NCBI GenBank assembly: GCA_027579435.1
Contig: JANBPK010001254.1
Location: 1-44,821, forward strand
Origin: Candolleomyces eurysporus
Taxonomy: Eukaryota; Basidiomycota; Agaricomycetes; Agaricales; Psathyrellaceae
DNA length: 44,821 nucleotides
Reading direction: 5' to 3'
Part shown: piece by piece, positions 43,439 to 44,821 of the stretch
How the letters are laid out: each line of letters starts with the position of its first letter
Position numbering within the stretch: the stretch's first letter is position 1
Notes under the pieces: generated by a model
The model's database searches: none
Told to the model about the DNA's origin: nothing
What the model saw: the letters and a program-made list of their open reading frames with translations, nothing else
Translations under genes and position numbers: made by a program

Positions 43439-43971
43439 TTGAGTCTGTATCTCGAAAGATATGGAGCCAGACATATATTCGTTGAACGATCTCTCACAAA
43501 AGTCCGGTATGGGAAGAATGGAAACGTTGGCTGCCCCATACCGCGTTCACCCCGGGTCGAGTGCTATGTAGTGCCGAATCCGGATCCCCTCACACGCATC
43601 GTCAAGTTGGAGGAGCTCGGTGTATGTCTACATTCGTTCCCAAAAGGTGTTCATCGCAAGGAGAGGTGGTTCTGGACCTTATTTCTTCCCTTTTCCGAGG
43701 TACTATGCTTCTTTTGCAATGTTGTCTTCGCTAACAGTCGTAGCGCTCCACTGGCATGGCCGAACCCAGGAATAAATTATATGACTCATTCAAAGCGGGC
43801 GACGGGAAGAACTGTGTCAAAGGCAATATTGTTGTCGTCCGTCGGTACCACGGTCGCGTCATTCCCGAACTGACTAATTGCTGGCGGAGACGGTGTGCAA
43901 GAACAAGAAGTGTCCTCATTACTCTCCCGATCCGCGTCGAAGTAGAATGTCGTGAACGGGGGACGAGTTGA
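43439..43971 (+). pseudogene. Fragment of a hypothetical gene, plus strand
   Basis: An open frame from about 43439 (no ATG) joins across a 44-nt intron (43700-43743, gtacta donor, cgtag acceptor) in phase 0 to 43744-43971. It reads CYVVPNPDPLTRIVKLEELG, FPKGVHRKERWFWTLFLPFS, then RSTGMAEPRNKLYDSFKAG and KGNIVVVRRYHGRVIPEL. I recall similar blocks in hypothetical Agaricomycete proteins of unknown function. No start and probably no full 3' end, so I treat it as a fragment next to, and partly at the border of, the retroelement. Confidence 0.4.
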
Positions 43972-44431
43972 ATCGCCATGGCGCCTTTTCAATGTGGTCG
44001 TAGGAGTCCTAAGACATTGATCAATGACGTCTTCTTAGTGATTGTTTGTATACGCCCTGGAACGATCGCAAGCTCGACAATATACATGTTTGGTGGGGGG
44101 AGACGCAGTGGGGAACGAAAACGGACACGATATCACTTTGTACGTGTAACCTGTAATCGGACCGGTGTTATTAGTGGCAAGTGAGGTTCGACCTGGTGTT
44201 TGAAAAATTTTCCGTCTGCTTGTACCACGACTTCTGAACACTAGCGCGCTGGGAATGTTACAGACGGAACTCTCGAGGGATTGTATAGCAGGGTAGGGCA
44301 GGATATAGCTTTAAATCTGATATCGCATCTTGCTCACCTTGATTTAATTTTCAAGAGAACAGCATCGGGGGAGAAGTACAAGGTCACCATAATGGGTTGT
44401 TCAAAAGAAACCAGGTGGCAAGACCGCACGG
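43972..44431. other. No confident gene
   Basis: Nothing recognised. It may contain the body of the transposon-like element whose terminus lies at 44432-44485. Confidence 0.35.
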
Positions 44432-44485
44432 CGTCAAAATGCCTCGGAGACATGCCGCGCGGAGCGACGGCCCACTTGCCAATGT
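44432..44485 (-). mobile_element. Terminus of the AACT-type element family, second copy
   Basis: The reverse complement begins ACATTGGCAAGTGGGCCGTC, compared with ACATCGGTAAGTGGGCCGTC at 11583, and stays alignable for about 54 bp including gaggcattttgac. It abuts exactly the inner end of the inverted-repeat arm at 44484, while the other arm at 32561 continues without it. The far end of this copy is not identified. Confidence 0.65.
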
Positions 44486-44821
44486 TAATTCCCACGAGAT
44501 TGTCCTTCCGGAAACGGATCGCAATGCTCGCACTTTTGCATGCTCAGATATCATCCTTCTCGACTTCATTCACTTTGCTTTCTTCCAAGTACTGAACTTT
44601 TCTCATGAACAGCTTTTTCATTTCAACTTGGATCCTCAGCATTCCTCATGCGAATCACAATTCTATTTGAACGAATTCTTTGACGTACCCGAGGACCAGA
44701 GAGGAATTTTGAAGCTCGACGGTTGACCTCGCATGCCCAGGACAGGNCCCCCCATTCTATGGATTGCAGGATCCTCGTAGAACGGCTGCCCAACTTCACC
44801 CTGCTGAGCTTTGACCTGAAG
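44484..44821 (-). repeat. Inverted repeat, right arm, cut by the window edge
   Basis: Reverse complement of 32224-32561 with two substitutions. The match reaches the last base of the window, so the repeat is probably longer. An open frame on the plus strand (LPETDRNARTFACSDIILLD, then FDVPEDQRGILKL) crosses it, without known homology. Confidence 0.95.

Overview
The window looks like nuclear DNA of a basidiomycete fungus, most likely an Agaricomycete. Introns are mostly 47-64 nt with GTRAGT-like donors. The recognisable families are ones I associate with mushrooms: a paired ubiquitin-like-domain (ULD) gene, a KDZ transposase gene with CxC5/CxC6 cysteine clusters, a DIRS-like retroelement, an F-box protein and an HSPA12-like Hsp70. 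Single Ns sit mostly beside homopolymers, as in a pyrosequencing-type assembly, so some frameshifts may be technical.

Layout. 1-3.9 kb is AT-rich and holds one hypothetical ORF split in two by about 1.28 kb. From about 3.9 to 21.7 kb there is a direct duplication: copy A at about 3885-12465 and copy B at about 14765-21720, separated by about 2.3 kb carrying one hypothetical gene. Each copy contains, in order, a 61-bp minisatellite, an apparently intact five-exon ULD gene on the minus strand, a decayed 4-coumarate:CoA-ligase-like pseudogene on the plus strand, and a decayed ORC3-like gene on the minus strand. Copy A also took in at least three insertions that copy B lacks: a 1.5-kb insert containing a TIR element with a telomere-like tract, a 269-bp hAT-type MITE with an 8-bp target duplication, and a 280-bp element with a 4-bp target duplication. 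Copy B thus serves as the empty site.

From 21.7 to 25 kb there is a nearly complete KDZ gene. From 25 to 34.1 kb lies a set of decayed host-type genes: an EDC4-like WD40 protein, an SFT2/GOT1-like membrane protein and an Hsp70-like ATPase. An F-box gene (35120-36923) and a clean three-exon hypothetical gene (38353-39171) appear intact apart from one homopolymer gap in the F-box gene. From 40.4 to 43.4 kb there is a degenerate retroelement with RT and RNase H, followed by a fragment of a conserved hypothetical gene. A 338-bp, nearly identical inverted repeat links 32.2 kb with the right edge of the window.

How it fits together. There is no operon or gene-cluster logic. The region behaves like a repeat-rich accessory compartment where duplicated genes decay, with the ULD pair as the clear survivors. 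I found no convincing undescribed defence or biosynthetic system. The most unusual signal is that the 61-bp minisatellite downstream of each ULD gene is built, on the strand of that gene, like a chain of 42-nt intron-like segments separated by 19-nt exon-like segments, with the donor-like motif kept in all 23 or so units.
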